Assembly: GCA_037176905.1 (NCBI GenBank)
Contig: JBBBWG010020000.1
Coordinates: forward strand, 90,314-132,744
Origin: Azolla pinnata
Lineage: Eukaryota > Streptophyta > Polypodiopsida > Salviniales > Salviniaceae
DNA length: 42,431 nucleotides
Direction of reading: 5' to 3'
Part shown: piece by piece, positions 1 through 11,696 of the stretch
How positions within the stretch are numbered: position 1 is the first letter of the stretch
How the letters are laid out: each line of letters opens with the position of its first letter
Program-made: the position numbers and the translations under genes
The notes under the pieces: generated by a model
The model's database searches: none
What the model saw: the letters and a program-made list of their open reading frames with translations, nothing else
What the model was told of the DNA's origin: nothing

Positions 1-1582
1 TTTGATCCCGATCCTCTTGACCAAGACTTCCCTGACCTAAATCTTCGTGAACAAGCTTTGCTTCGCACACGGCATCTTGACCATCCCTTGACCTATCCAA
101 CTCCTCTTGCCTAGCCCTTGACCGGTCTGACTCCGCTTGACCAGTCATTGATCGATTAAAAGCTTCTTGAATGATTCTCAAATGGCCCGAGTCATCTTGA
201 CTAGTACTGAATTGAGCAGAGTTACCTTGACTGATCCTCGATTGAGCTAAGTTATTAGCTTGGTCCATCTTGAATCGAGTCGATTCACCTTGATGGATAC
301 TGGATTGAACCGATGCATGTTCTGGGATCTTGGATTGAGCTGCACTAGCTTGATCCATTCTGGATTGCGACACTGCACCTTGATGGATATAGGGTTGAGC
401 TGATTCACCCCGAGGGATCGAGGATTGACCAAAGCCCAGTTTACCAATCCAGGACTGAGCTTGAGGAATCTTGGCTTGAGCCATGTCATCGAGATCAATC
501 CTGAATCGAGCACCGTCATCTTGACCAATCCTCGATTCTTCATTGGGGTCATCTTGAAAAATCCTCGATCCATCACCAGATTCACCTTGACTGGTCCTTG
601 ATCTTTCATCAGATTCACCTTGACCAGTCCTCGATTCTTCACTAGATTCACCTTGACCAGTCCTCGCTCCTTCACCAAATTCACCTTGACCTTCACCTTG
701 ACCGGTCCTCGATCCTCTACCATATTCACTTTGACCAATCCTGGATCCTTTACCAAATTCATCTTGACCAGTCCTCGATCCTGTAGCAGATTCAACTTGA
801 CCAGTCCTTGATCCTATACCGGATTCATCTTGACCAATCCTTGAACCTTTACCATATTCATCTTGACCAATCCTCGGTCCTTTACCAGATTCACCTCCAC
901 CAATGCTTGATCCTTTACCAGATTCACCTCCACCAATGCTTGATCCTTTACCAGATTCACCTCCACCAATGCTTGATCCTTTACCAGATTCACCTCCACC
1001 AATCCTCGACCCTTCCCCAGATTCACCTCCACCAATCCACGATCTTGTACCAGATTCACCTTGGCCAATCCTCGGTCCTTTACCAGATTCTCCTCCACCA
1101 ATGCTCGATGATTTACCAGATCCACCTCCACCAATCCCCGATCCTTCACCAGATTCACCTCGACCGATCCACGATCTTGTACCAGATTCACCTTGGCTGA
1201 TCCTTGATCCTTCTCCGGAGTTATCTTGACTGATCCTTGTTGATCCACCTGCATTTGCTTGACCGATTGCCGATGTAAATAAGCCTTCCGCTTGACCGAT
1301 CCTTGACCGATCCCGACCTTCTTCTTGGTCAACCCTGAGGCTATCAGAGAGGTCTTGTACATTGGTGCTGATGTTCGAGACATGTGAGCCACCCGGTTTT
1401 TTCCCGGCTTTCAATTCGATGCTCAATCTTTCTTCGGAGATCCCCAATATAGACAAATCAAACAGCTTCAGCTTCCGAAGCTTTCCGTCTCCATGAGCAT
1501 GAGAATTCTTCTTTCCTCTTTGAGGTACTTCTTCCTCTGCCAGTCCATTATACTTGTCTCGCGGAATCTCATTCAGCAACAT
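1..1582 (-). CDS. Repeat-rich protein, partial at window edge
   Basis: I do not recognise this protein. The minus strand is open in one frame from the stop at 1628-1630 to position 2, with no stop in about 540 codons; the first ATG is at 1580-1582 (MLLNEIPRDKYNG). Roughly residues 1-95 are non-repetitive and basic/acidic (LRKLKLFDLSILGISEERL). After that the protein consists of degenerate 11-residue units of the form GESGKGSRIGQ, encoded by a 33-bp tandem repeat. Toward the left edge the units diverge (for example AQSRISQGNS, SMTGQAESDRS) yet stay in frame. Several other frames are partly open because the repeat itself is stop-poor, but only this one also stays open through the unique flanks. 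The product is rich in Gly, Ser, Gln, Glu and Arg, so it is probably disordered. The start is uncertain: an upstream exon is possible, since a GGTAAGC donor-like site lies near 1640. The 3' end lies outside the window. Confidence 0.55.
   Translation of the reverse strand, partial: MLLNEIPRDKYNGLAEEEVPQRGKKNSHAHGDGKLRKLKLFDLSILGISEERLSIELKAGKKPGGSHVSNISTNVQDLSDSLRVDQEEGRDRSRIGQAEGLFTSAIGQANAGGSTRISQDNSGEGSRISQGESGTRSWIGRGESGEGSGIGGGGSGKSSSIGGGESGKGPRIGQGESGTRSWIGGGESGEGSRIGGGESGKGSSIGGGESGKGSSIGGGESGKGSSIGGGESGKGPRIGQDEYGKGSRIGQDESGIGSRTGQVESATGSRTGQDEFGKGSRIGQSEYGRGSRTGQGEGQGEFGEGARTGQGESSEESRTGQGESDERSRTSQGESGDGSRIFQDDPNEESRIGQDDGARFRIDLDDMAQAKIPQAQSWIGKLGFGQSSIPRGESAQPYIHQGAVSQSRMDQASAAQSKIPEHASVQSSIHQGESTRFKMDQANNLAQSRISQGNSAQFSTSQDDSGHLRIIQEAFNRSMTGQAESDRSRARQEELDRSRDGQDAVCEAKLVHEDLGQGSLGQEDRDQ
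560..1220. repeat. 33-bp minisatellite, degenerate tandem array
   Basis: The core of the array repeats a 33-bp unit (plus strand CTTGACCAATCCTCGATCC followed by TTTACCAGATTCAC). Three consecutive units at about 895-990 are almost identical, which points to recent local duplication; units further out drift. All changes keep a multiple of three, consistent with the minus-strand coding frame. Confidence 0.85.
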
Positions 1583-4351
1583 GATCCTCTTCGAGGGTAT
1601 CCTATCCTTCGATCGGATCGAATAGATCTAATGCTTACCGCTCAGCTCCGATTTTGGACAGCCATGAATTCCAGCACCTCCATCTGTTCTCGCAGCATCA
1701 ATTTTGTGAGGCCATTTCCAAAATCAAGCCCAAATTTGCATCAAAAGAACTTCTTCTTTCTCATACACAAACCAAAAATCTATGCATGCATGCATGTATG
1801 GGCTATGTATATAGATATATAGATATATAAATCATATGTGGATGTTATGCATTCATCTACTGATCCATCTATGCAAGGACTATAATGCATGCATATGGAT
1901 GGATGCTATGCATTCAGGGATGAATGCATTGTATGTATGGACTAAGTGCCCTGTGTGTAGATATGTGTGTGTTGTGTAATATGGATGCATCCATATCTAA
2001 TTCATCTATGCATGCATGTGTGTGGATGCTATAGATTCATATTTATACATGCCTGTAGATGCTATGGATTCATCAGATGTGCAAGCATGTTGTGGATCTG
2101 TCTGTGTATGCATGAGCATGCATAAGGACATGGAAACATCTCCAAATGGATGCACAGTGTATGTGAGCCATGTGCATCAATCAATCAGTCTATGCATGTA
2201 TATATGTATGAAGAAGAAGAAGAAGAAGAAGAAGAAGAGGCAAGAGCTTACCATGGAAGCTTTGAGAGCAACAGGGGAAGCAAACTGGCTCCTGTTTTTC
2301 ACTCCCTCTGCAGAGCTTCTGTTATCATGTGGTTTTGAAGGGTTGCTTATGAGATTGGAAGAGCACAGATTAAGCCTAATTATCCCATCCCATGTTTAGT
2401 CAGTTCTCTACAAGAAGAAGAAAGAAAGAAAGAAAGAAGAGGAAGAAGAAGAGGAACATGTTTTGTGTGTGGGGCCTGGATTTGAAGCCAACTTTAACAT
2501 GCTTTCCCGGCCTCCGCCAGTATGAACACGATGATCGTCATTCCACGTACTTGTTGCGATCCGAGCTCATTTGTTCGGGTCTGTCACATTCGATGCGCAT
2601 GTCTGGAGCTTGTTGGCGGATTCCTTTTGAATCCATTGCATCAGCTAGCTGGTCTGGGCACTAATCGTATAGATCTCCGATCGAGTGTTCAGACCTCGTC
2701 GTATGGATCTCTAATCGGGTGGTTTTTATCTCACAGTATAGATCCAATCCTTTGGTTTAGATCTAATCGCAAAACGGATAATCAGATGATCTGGATTTCG
2801 ACATATAGTCTGATTAGGTGGGGTTTAGACCTAATTGTAAGCCGATAATTAGGTGGTTTTAGAGCTGATCGTTTCGGGCGACTTAATCGGGCCGGAGATA
2901 AATATCTGCAATTTCTTGACAAGGTTGCAAAACTTGTTTGCCCGCGTTCAGCATAAAAGCGCATTGACTTGTCAGAAACAGATCTAAAGACTCTTCCTTT
3001 GCAGTTGACTTCGACTAACTCAGAAACAGATCCAAAGACTCTTCCTTTGCAGTTGACTTTGGCTAACTCAGAAACAGATCCAAAGACTCTTCCTTTGCAG
3101 TCCGCTAATCGGTTGTTAGAACTACAACTGTCAGGAAGCTATAATTATATGTTGTAATGCTGGCCAAACTTCTTCTAACATTGGAAAGATCCACTTATAT
3201 GCCAGAAAAATAAAACCCAAAGAATTTCTCTTGATTCCACTAAGCAAATTGCAATTTGATAAAGAGCAAAATACACCCAAAACAGAATATATATATCGGA
3301 TTGGCGCTATTCATTTTAGACAACAGAAGACAAAGATGATGTCTCTTGCATAAATTGAAGCAGCTTTTGATGAAACAAAATCCGTTTACACATACCAATC
3401 AACGACTTTGTCAAGGATACAACTCTCTACATCTTTTACATGAAATTTGCGCTCCAATCATTTAGCCGCCGATGATATACAAACTGTACATGAAGTGATG
3501 TAAACTGTTCTGATCGAATCTCTTGTTTGACAGCGGTAGACTTCGGCAATACAATTTCGCGCATGATCAAGGCAGTTGGATGTCAATGGAAGACTGGTCC
3601 TGCTCGGTACAAGTCATCCGACATATCTACCATTGCAATCAGGACAAAGTTATGCAATGTATCTACCAGTACTATCTCCATTCGAGTCTGAAAGATCACC
3701 GTTGGTTATTCCATTTCGGACAAGTTATTCAATGTATATCTACCACTACAATCTCCCACCTGTCTTTGTTAAGAGGTGACTTATGCTGTACAGTTTCAAT
3801 GAAATTTTTTCACACACGGACCAGAGAATAGATCTATAAGCGGAAACCACAAGTCCTGGATTAACAAGCATTAACAATAGCAGGGGAATAGGGTATCAAA
3901 CCATGAAGATTGTTTAACACTGCAATCGTTCTTTGCCATGTCTCTTACATCATCGACACTTTGTTGCTGTAGTCACTTCACGTCAGTTCAAGATTTCCAC
4001 AAGTATTGAACATATTCAAAAACAAAAAATGCAAAATTAAAATAGGTAGTGACATCAATTTTGAATCACAGTTCAGACCTTTGAATTCCCATGTTTTGTT
4101 TCTGATTGCATGATTTCAACACATTCTCGCTTTTGGTATTCAGACGGAAACACCAGATGTCCCCAAGAATACATCGGTGGTGAACAAGGTTTCGCATGCT
4201 AATGAAATTCCAACTCTAGCATCAACAATCTCATTCATTAGATTTGAATAACAAATTCTCACAAATTAATAAATAAACCTACCTCTATAAAGAAAACACG
4301 TCAATGTCAGTGAAGTCTTCACAGCATGAATAACCAGGACTTTTGGTTGTG
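1583..4351. other. Spacer, no gene recognised
   Basis: The stretch holds ATGCATGC-rich low-complexity DNA (about 1785-2110), a GAA run (about 2210-2240), AAGAAAG-rich sequence (2410-2455) and a 48-bp tandem repeat (2972-3101). The short open frames at 2016-2399, 2522-2848 and 3523-3831 have no recognisable domain. The part next to 4352 should contain the 3' UTR of the MSAP-like gene. Confidence 0.5.
2972..3101. repeat. 48-bp tandem repeat, 2.7 copies
   Basis: Units start at 2972, 3020 and 3068 and are nearly identical (TCAGAAACAGATCCAAAGAC...). The unit is a multiple of three and reads open on the plus strand as SETDPKTLPLQLTLAN, but no gene structure around it supports coding. Confidence 0.9.
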
Positions 4352-7300
4352 TTATAGCTCTGTGTTTGACTTTCCCAAATTTGACTTCCTTGCATTCCAC
4401 CATTTTGAGATCCAATCTCCAGTTTGCTTGATGTGCTTTTGTGCATTTTTAAGTATTTCTTGGGTTCTCATCCTTATAACACCCACAAATGATTGATCAT
4501 GGCTCTGAAACTTTTCTTTTATGTTATTCTGCTTCTGAAAGAGACAGTATAGTTTCACTTTAACCTTTGCATAGAGGATAGAATCATCTCCATTTATTTG
4601 TTAGTAATAAAGAGCACACTGAACTCTTAATAATAGTAATAATAAACCAACAATATTTTCCATCTAAAAATATATGCAGTAGGATGAATAACTCTTTGAA
4701 ACTTAGCTTCTGAAAATAATAGACAGGCACTTTGAAATGCTGCTAATAAAAGCAAACAAATTCAACATATACACAGGAAAACAAAGCATAATCAAAATAA
4801 CAAATAAAAGAGAGGTATAAAAACAAACAAGTCAGAAACAAACGTAAGCAAGGCAAAACGCAAAAGAGCAAACAAAACCAAAAGTTACACAAAATAAAAT
4901 CCTAAAATGAAAAGAGAATCAACAACATGCCTACAAAGAAACAAATAACAAAAGTACAACCGCTAACAATAGTAGTGTACACAAAAGGAAACAATGAGAA
5001 AAAAATATCCACAAAGCAGCAGATACATAAGACACAACGAAAAGAGAAAACAGACATGAAGTACACCTGATCAGAACGTACCACCCTGTTAGTTTAAGAA
5101 TATGCACAAACCAACCAAAAGAACGCATAATTGCATACAAAAAGAATATACTGACGGCATATAGAAGCAAAAAGAGCATGTTTCTTTAAGTGTTTTTACT
5201 TTGAAACTTGGAGCAGGTTCATCTTCATCTTCATCTTCATCATCCTCATCTCCATCTCCATTGAAGTTGGGCATGCCATTCATAAGATCATCTTTCGAAA
5301 ATACCTTCATACCAGGTGCTCCAGGCATATCCTGTGAGGTAAATTTTCAAAAAACATAGAAATTTATGATTTTGTTGAATGATAAAATAAATTCAAATCT
5401 GAAATCCATGTCATTTCCACTTTATCATATCAGATTCGTGAGTCTGGTGGCCCACTCAGCAATGCTGGTAACAACATAATAGCATCTCAAAAGGCAGCAT
5501 ATCATTGCTTTAGATGGACCTATACACAATCTAAAAAATCCACGCAACTTACACTCATTGATCTCATAATTCTTTCAATCTCAGCATCCTTTGACGGCTT
5601 GGGTGTGAATGCTTCTCCTGGTTTTCTATCCTGTTGATGGTAATATAAAACTTCATAATTTTTAGTGACACGACCGGAGATATTTTAAAGAATGTCGTGC
5701 TCAAATGTTTACCTTTGGTAAAGGGGGTATCTTAATACTACAAACTTTAGTGAGATCCTTGCAAAGAAAATTTGATAATGCATCAACATTTATTGCTCCC
5801 TTGAAGAGATACTCTGCTACATCCGTGTCATGATACCCCATGACCTATTATATAGAGAATGATTTCTTACATAAGTCCACGAGAAGTATACTTCGGATAA
5901 TTCAAGAAATACCAAGCCATCTAATGAATTTACTTTCAGAACAATAGTTACTAATTGGTTATTCTAGTCAATATCCAAAAGAATGCAGGTTTTCCTGCAT
6001 TTCCCCTCAAATACAATCAGGAAGATGATCATTAAGTTGATAAAGAAGAAAAACTGACCTCTTGGCAAGCCTTTTCAATTGTTTTACACTCGACTCCACA
6101 CTCTCCTTCATCCACTTGTTCAACTAGCTGCCAGTAGAAATTCCTCATTTAACATACTTATGTTACTTTTGCACATCATAATTTGATATTTCTACTCTAG
6201 GATCTTAATGCCATAACAATGTCATTAGCTTGCTGTCTCAATTCTGTCGTAGCTTAATCGAATATAAAATAAATATTTTCCAGCAGCATAGAATTGGATC
6301 ATAAGCTTAGCAATATAATATGTGCTGAAAAGCTCATGTGCATACATCATGATAAAAAAAGAGTAATATCCAAAAATATATACCACTAATTTATCCCCTT
6401 CTTCAACAATATCCTGGTGCAGAATCCAATCACCCTCTAACTTTTTCAAATTACAGATATTCTCAGCCAGCTCGATGATTTGGAACTCGGTTAGCTGTTA
6501 AAAAAAAAGCATGCATCATAGTTTCACTTTTTGAAAAATATATCAGTTAATCAAATCCAGCCAAGCCTATTTCAGCTTTATCACATTTTGCACTGACAAA
6601 TAGATGAACCAACCTAATCGGGATTGTATAGGAAATCAGATGTAAAGCACCCAAATGCAGAGTTTAATTTACGAATAACGAAATACAAAAGGAGACTAGC
6701 TGAACCTCTAATGCAATCTCCCTGGCAAACAAACTAGACAGAAAAACGAATGCCAGTGACAATTTTCGAGATTTTCTCAAGCTAATATCAAGTGGATCCA
6801 GGATCCAACTTTGAGCCTATAACATCAAACCCATGTTGAAGACATGAACCAAAGGCAAACAAAGTAGATAATGAATCATTGTGAAACTGTTGCCTTAGGT
6901 TCGCTACACTAGCTTTCCTACTTTAAGTGAACGTTCAGAAACTCAAACAGCTTGATCGAAATCTAGATTGAAATGAAAATTGAGGATGCAATAAAATAGA
7001 GTTAGATGCCTGCTGATTGATCCAGGAAGTTCTTATGGGGAGGAAAACCAAAATTATGCATTAAAGACCTATTACATCAGAGATCTCACCAGCAGTTATG
7101 AGAATAAAATGGATAAATTAGAGAGGGCATTGTCGATAGAAAAGATCAGATTAAGGGACCATCATACTGACGAAAACAATCACAAGGTAACAAACAGTCT
7201 TTAATAAGTACAAATTCCAGTCTTGATGCGATTTTCTTCTCTTTTTCTTTGGAACTAATGTCAATGCTAATTTTTTTCATCCTTGTTGCGCGGAAGATTT

Positions 7301-7782
7301 CAATTTGATGCCACTTAACCAAATTTTGCCTTCGTTACTTGATATCAATACCAACATTACGTGTGAATATGGAGAGCAGCTCAATACATATGTAAGACCC
7401 GTGCTTTGGTGCCAATTCTTTCAAGCTCTCTTCTTTGCAAGAGCCTCTTTTTCAGCAGTTCTCGTTTCTCTGCTTCTGGGCTTTGCTTTTTCCTTCCAAA
7501 AAAAAAAGAAAATGCGCATTCATCCGTTCTAACAGATCCAGGGTTCGAAGCTTTCAAGCCCGGGGGCATTACCTGTTTGGGAGCGACGTCTCGACGCTTC
7601 TTTGACACGAGATGGGAGAGCTGCTTTGCGATCTGGTTGCAGACGGGGCATCTGAGGTACTGGAGGTCTTCTTTGCGAGCTGCGGGGGGGATCTTGGATG
7701 CAGGTTTGGCGATGGAGAAGGAGGAAGGAAGCAGGAGGAGGAGCAGGAGAGGCAACAGCAAGGAAGGAGAGGGCCCCGCCAT
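4352..7782 (-). CDS. Canopy/MSAP-family secreted saposin-like protein, 7 exons
   Basis: Exons (minus strand): 7573-7782, 6384-6494, 6059-6127, 5713-5844, 5553-5630, 5200-5331, 4352-4534. All junctions are GT-AG, all in phase 0, and give 304 residues. Residues 1-25 are a clear signal peptide (a Leu run, then SSFSIAKPAS). The mature part has RCPVCNQIAKQL at about 44-55, further cysteines (ENICNLKK, GECGVECKT, KACQE, FLCKDLTKVC) and EGDWILHQD, the pattern of the saposin-like TLR4-regulator/MIR-interacting MSAP (Canopy) family known from Arabidopsis and animals. An acidic stretch (GDGDEDDEDEDEDE, about 223-236) and a basic, Trp-containing tail (WISKWWNARKS) follow. By family analogy it acts in the ER lumen or secretory pathway, perhaps as a folding helper; the C-terminus NTEL is not a standard KDEL/HDEL signal. 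The start is supported by the signal peptide. Confidence 0.9.
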
Positions 7783-7827
7783 GTCTGCGTCTGTGTCGGC
7801 GACAGAGAGAGGAAAACGCAGAGACCA

Positions 7828-8066
7828 ATTTAGGGTTTAGTATTTAGTGTTTAGGCTTTAGGGTTTAGTGTTTTAGGGTTTAGGGTTTAGGGTTTAGGGT
7901 TTAGGGTTTAGGGTTTAGTGGTGTTTAGGGTTTAGGGTTTAGGGCTTAGGGTTTAGGGTTTAGGGCTTAGGGTTTAGTGGTGTTTAGGGTTTAGGGTTTA
8001 GGGTTTAGGGTTTAGGGTTTAGTGGTGTTTAGGGTTTAGGGTTTAGGGTTTTAGGGCTTAAGAGTC
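7828..8066. repeat. Interstitial telomere-type repeat (TTTAGGG)n
   Basis: Some thirty perfect or slightly altered TTTAGGG units in head-to-tail order, broken by a recurring TTTAGTGGTG variant that splits the tract into similar blocks. It begins about 45 bp upstream of the MSAP-like start codon, so it lies in the promoter or 5' UTR of that gene, which reads it as AAACCCTAAA (telo-box). More scattered AGGGTTT units continue to about 8240. Confidence 0.95.
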
Positions 8067-9289
8067 TCGGGTCTCGGAGTTAAGGTTTAGGGCCTTTGAT
8101 CACTTCCCAAGTCCCAAAATCTTCGATATAGGGCACAATCTAGGGTTTAAGCCTCTCGGCACACCTGACTCCTTGATCCAGGGTTTTTAGGGCACAATCT
8201 AGGGTTTTTAGGGTCTCGCACACGTTGATCAGGGTTTAGGGTTTGGAATCTGAGACCCTGAACCCTCATGTCTGTCTCAACCATGGTTTGCAATTGTGTT
8301 TTGGCTTCGTTTTCGTGATACCCCTATGTCCTATCATTTGGGCTTTTGCTGGGTCGAATCTCCGTCGGGACGAAGATTCGCACCCAGTTCAAGTCTTCTT
8401 GCCATATGCCTGATTTTCGACGACGATTCAGTCTAATAACGTCGAGTCTGCTATCGAGGCTAAGATCACTGTTGATCGCTGCAATGCAACAGCTGTTGCC
8501 TCTTCCTTTACCAGCTTTCTTTTGTCCACAGAGTCCTGATTCCACGGTTTGTTTGTTGTTGTCCATTGTGCAAGTCGTTGTTGTTGTGAGGGAATTTGTT
8601 ATCGGACTAGCTGGTCTCAACGATGTCAATGACGAGAGAAGTGGACATAATTGCAAGTTCCTCAATTCACATGTTATATAGCTGGAGGACTAGTCCGATT
8701 GCCAAGAGTTAATGACCGGTGAAGGTTGTTAATATATAGGGAGGGTGGTATGGCCTAAAACAAACCTCACCCCCACTCAAGGTGCTTTTACATTGTTCAA
8801 TTGCTTTAAGGGAGGTTGTTGCCTCTTAAAAAAAGTGTAGTTGAAACAACTCCATTCCATATGAATGAACTACAACTATAACCTGTAACTCTTAACCCAT
8901 GTTGGTTGCATCTTTCATCGATATATTTGCCTTAGTATGTTGGTTGCATCTTTCATCGATATATTTGCCTTAGTATAGTACCCTGGCCCATTGCTCGTGT
9001 TGAATTTCAGAAATCAAATGGGTAGACAAAAGGGTGGAAAATGGGAGAATATCTTGTTTAAAAGAAACATCTTAACGGTATTTATTTAGTGGTATACAGT
9101 CTAGCTTACAAAAATCTTAACTTACAACCTCTTGACACATATATTTAACCATTAGCCATTATGATGATATATTTGATATATAATTGTATAATTAGTTATT
9201 ATATGAAATATATATTACTTTGGAACATTCTAATACAGCTTAAACTATCTTATAATTAATGTAAATATTATTAACGGATTTATTTGAAT
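8067..9289. other. Spacer, no gene recognised
   Basis: The first part is the decaying edge of the telomere-type tract. The open frames at 8324-8681 on both strands have no recognisable domain. A 38-bp direct duplication occurs at 8899-8975. The rest is AT-rich and featureless. Confidence 0.5.
8899..8975. repeat. 38-bp direct duplication
   Basis: Two identical head-to-tail copies (ATGTTGGTTGCATCTTTCAT...) begin at 8899 and 8937. Their identity suggests a recent slippage or repair event. Confidence 0.9.
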
Positions 9290-9935
9290 TTCCCTTCATG
9301 GAATCAAATTGTCGACAAATTATGGTGACCAATTGTTCCATGCAAATTTCTCTAGCAAACCTAGCTAACCAATCTGGAGAGCTGGATGTGTGGACTTTTA
9401 TCTTTTACAATAAGAACATTTGCAGATCGAGCATTGGTAAACAAAGATATAATACCTTTAATTCAACCAAGAGCAAATCCCATATTGATAAGCACATTAG
9501 AAAATCCCGATTCACTCGATCATGAGTTTTTTATTCAAAATCCAAAAGTAGAATGGCTAGATGATCATCACCTCTCTTTTCTACCACAACAATGGAGTCT
9601 CAAAACACAAACAAATTGTCAAAAGTAGGGTCCACGGACCACATTAGGTTGCACCCTTTGGGCTAGCATTTTTGCATAAATTTTATAGTTTAAAACTATA
9701 ATAGGTCACCATTTGTGAATATCATTAGAGGGACCTGCTCGCTTTGGAATTAAGAAAATGATACTATCCTGTGGGACATGCCCAAGATCATACATCTTTT
9801 GAAAGACACTCTGACTAATATTGTAATCACCCATAATATCCCAACAAAAGCGGAACATGGATGGTTCGATACCAATTCTCGCTAGGGCAGCTACTATTCG
9901 ACACTTCAGCCAATGCAGTTGATGTTGCTAATTAG
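9290..9935 (-). mobile_element. Decayed LINE reverse-transcriptase fragment
   Basis: Read on the minus strand, the order of motifs matches a plant non-LTR reverse transcriptase: FRFCWDIMGDYN (about 9820-9855, typical F..FWD.IG), then FLIPKRAGPSNDI (about 9720-9765, LIPK), then PIIVLNYKIYAKMLA (about 9670-9715, PISL..YKI..K.LA), then LDFE and THDRVNRDFL (about 9500-9550, motif A, usually DFEKAYDRV.WDFL), then VLINMGFALG (about 9465-9500). The frame is interrupted by a stop and by shifts between motifs, so this is a dead fragment. No endonuclease domain or poly-A tail could be delimited. Confidence 0.75.
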
Positions 9936-11696
9936 GACCTTGTTTAATTTGCATCTAACCGAGATGGGGTAACATTCCGTAATTAGAAGCTCCGAATAGT
10001 ATGTCGTCACAGTATCTTTCGTCTCTTTTATATAACATTGTTGTCCTCTTCTACAAAAGCCCTACGTTCGCTCTACGTCTCTACATCGTAGCAAATGCTG
10101 TGACACTATGAAAGATAATAATGTAAGAAAGTACTAATTGAAGCTACAATGGAGGCAGCATCTTGAACTAGAGCATAGTTATTACTAGAGGAGGCATAAT
10201 CTAGTGCAGTAACTCCTATAATAACCTCGGCCAAGCGACAAATTACAATGCAATATAAATTATAGGGCACTTAAACAGAAACTTTGAAATCAATCTTAAC
10301 ATTGTTGAGATGGCAATATACATGTAAACGGATTAAATGCATATAGCAAATTGAACGAGTTACGAAAAGCAAATGCTTATTGACTGACGGTTATAGATCA
10401 TTAAAGAGATGGTCATTTGTAGCTGGTGGCGATTAGAGGTTTATCTGAAGCTTTAGGGTTACATAACGAATTTATGATCATAATTGGCATGTTGTCGTCA
10501 ATTAGTGTAGATCACGGAGGAATAATTAACGTAATTATTCTACTACCCAAACTTCTAAGCAGCTTCCTTGGAATTACTCCACTATTTAATAATTATCCCA
10601 TATTGTAAATTTGCTTAACTTTGTCTTTTGGCTGGTGACCATTTAATTCACTAAACCTGTTTGTCGAATAATAATCGACAACTTATTCATTCCTGAAGAT
10701 ATTGATTTGTTGGATTCTTTGTTAATAAGCAGCGCCCTTAGTAATCTTAATGTAGACTCTAAGATCATTACTAACCCATATTGTTTGTGCAAAATATTGT
10801 GGCAGTCTTAATTAATCTCAACTCTAATCAACTTTGAGAGAGTAAGAATATATACAGTATTGGCATTGTTATATATGAAAAGATTAAGTGTTAAAACATA
10901 ACCGTGATCATTTTATATCCTTTGAAAGAGAATATTAACAGCTGGATTAGCGGCGCATTTTATATCATTAGGGCTGAGTTATACTAACGATTTCATGAGA
11001 TTGAGCTGCTGAGAACCGAATTATAAGTGCCTAGCCCAGAAATTTGTGTAGCTCTGGTGCATTATAATGAATGATTTGCAGTACCAAAAAGTCGAGTGAT
11101 CAGAACTAATTCAAGCCGCCTTTCAATCTAAAATAGGGTACAAAATTATACCGTCTAGTTCTGGTAAATGTAAAAGCCAGAACACTTAATTATTACGCTC
11201 ATAATGAGGTCTAGTGGTTAAAAAACTGAGCAATCAGTTATTAGAATCAGATTGGCACATCATTACTACAATGGTTTTAGATTAAATGTTGCTGATTCGA
11301 CCTGACTGACACCTTCAGTTAGAGCGTATTTATCCATCTAGTTTTGTTTTTTCTCTTCTCCTCCATTATAAATGGCCATTAAGCCAACTGATTAGCTACT
11401 TAATTGCCTCTTTAATAAGTTTACATGGAACTGCACAACATTGCATTAAGAGCTACATGATTCTACATTGCACTTCATTCACTTTGGAACAACAATTACC
11501 ATTGATCACAATGTGTGCCAAAAGCTTTCTCCAAATTCAAGTAATTGAAAGAAGAAAGGGGATATGCAAAGTAAGGACGGCTAAAATCAAAGATCGAATA
11601 GTTTGCGGCCCTTGTTCAATTAGAACAATTACAGCTAAAAAATTTTCACGGCTTTTCTCAGGTCAACATGATCATACGCGCTGTCATAATTTTATA
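9936..11696. other. Spacer, no gene recognised
   Basis: AT-rich sequence with only short accidental open frames, for example 10426-10608 and 11457-11744. The part adjoining 9935 may be further decayed LINE. Nothing else could be supported. Confidence 0.4.

Noticed and set aside
620-1229. Plus-strand open frames over the left minisatellite
   Set aside because: They exist because the 33-bp unit lacks stops in several frames. None extends into the unique flanks, unlike the minus-strand frame.
3560-3790. Weak internal duplication with TATGCAATGTATCTACCA-like segments
   Set aside because: The two segments are too diverged to define a repeat unit, and the open frame across them has no known motif.
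8324-8681. Overlapping open frames of about 111 codons on both strands
   Set aside because: No recognisable domain, no conserved motif and equal openness on both strands; likely chance.
11210-11310. A-box-like GTCTAGTGGTTA suggesting a tRNA-derived SINE
   Set aside because: No matching B box at the expected distance and no poly-A or target duplication seen.
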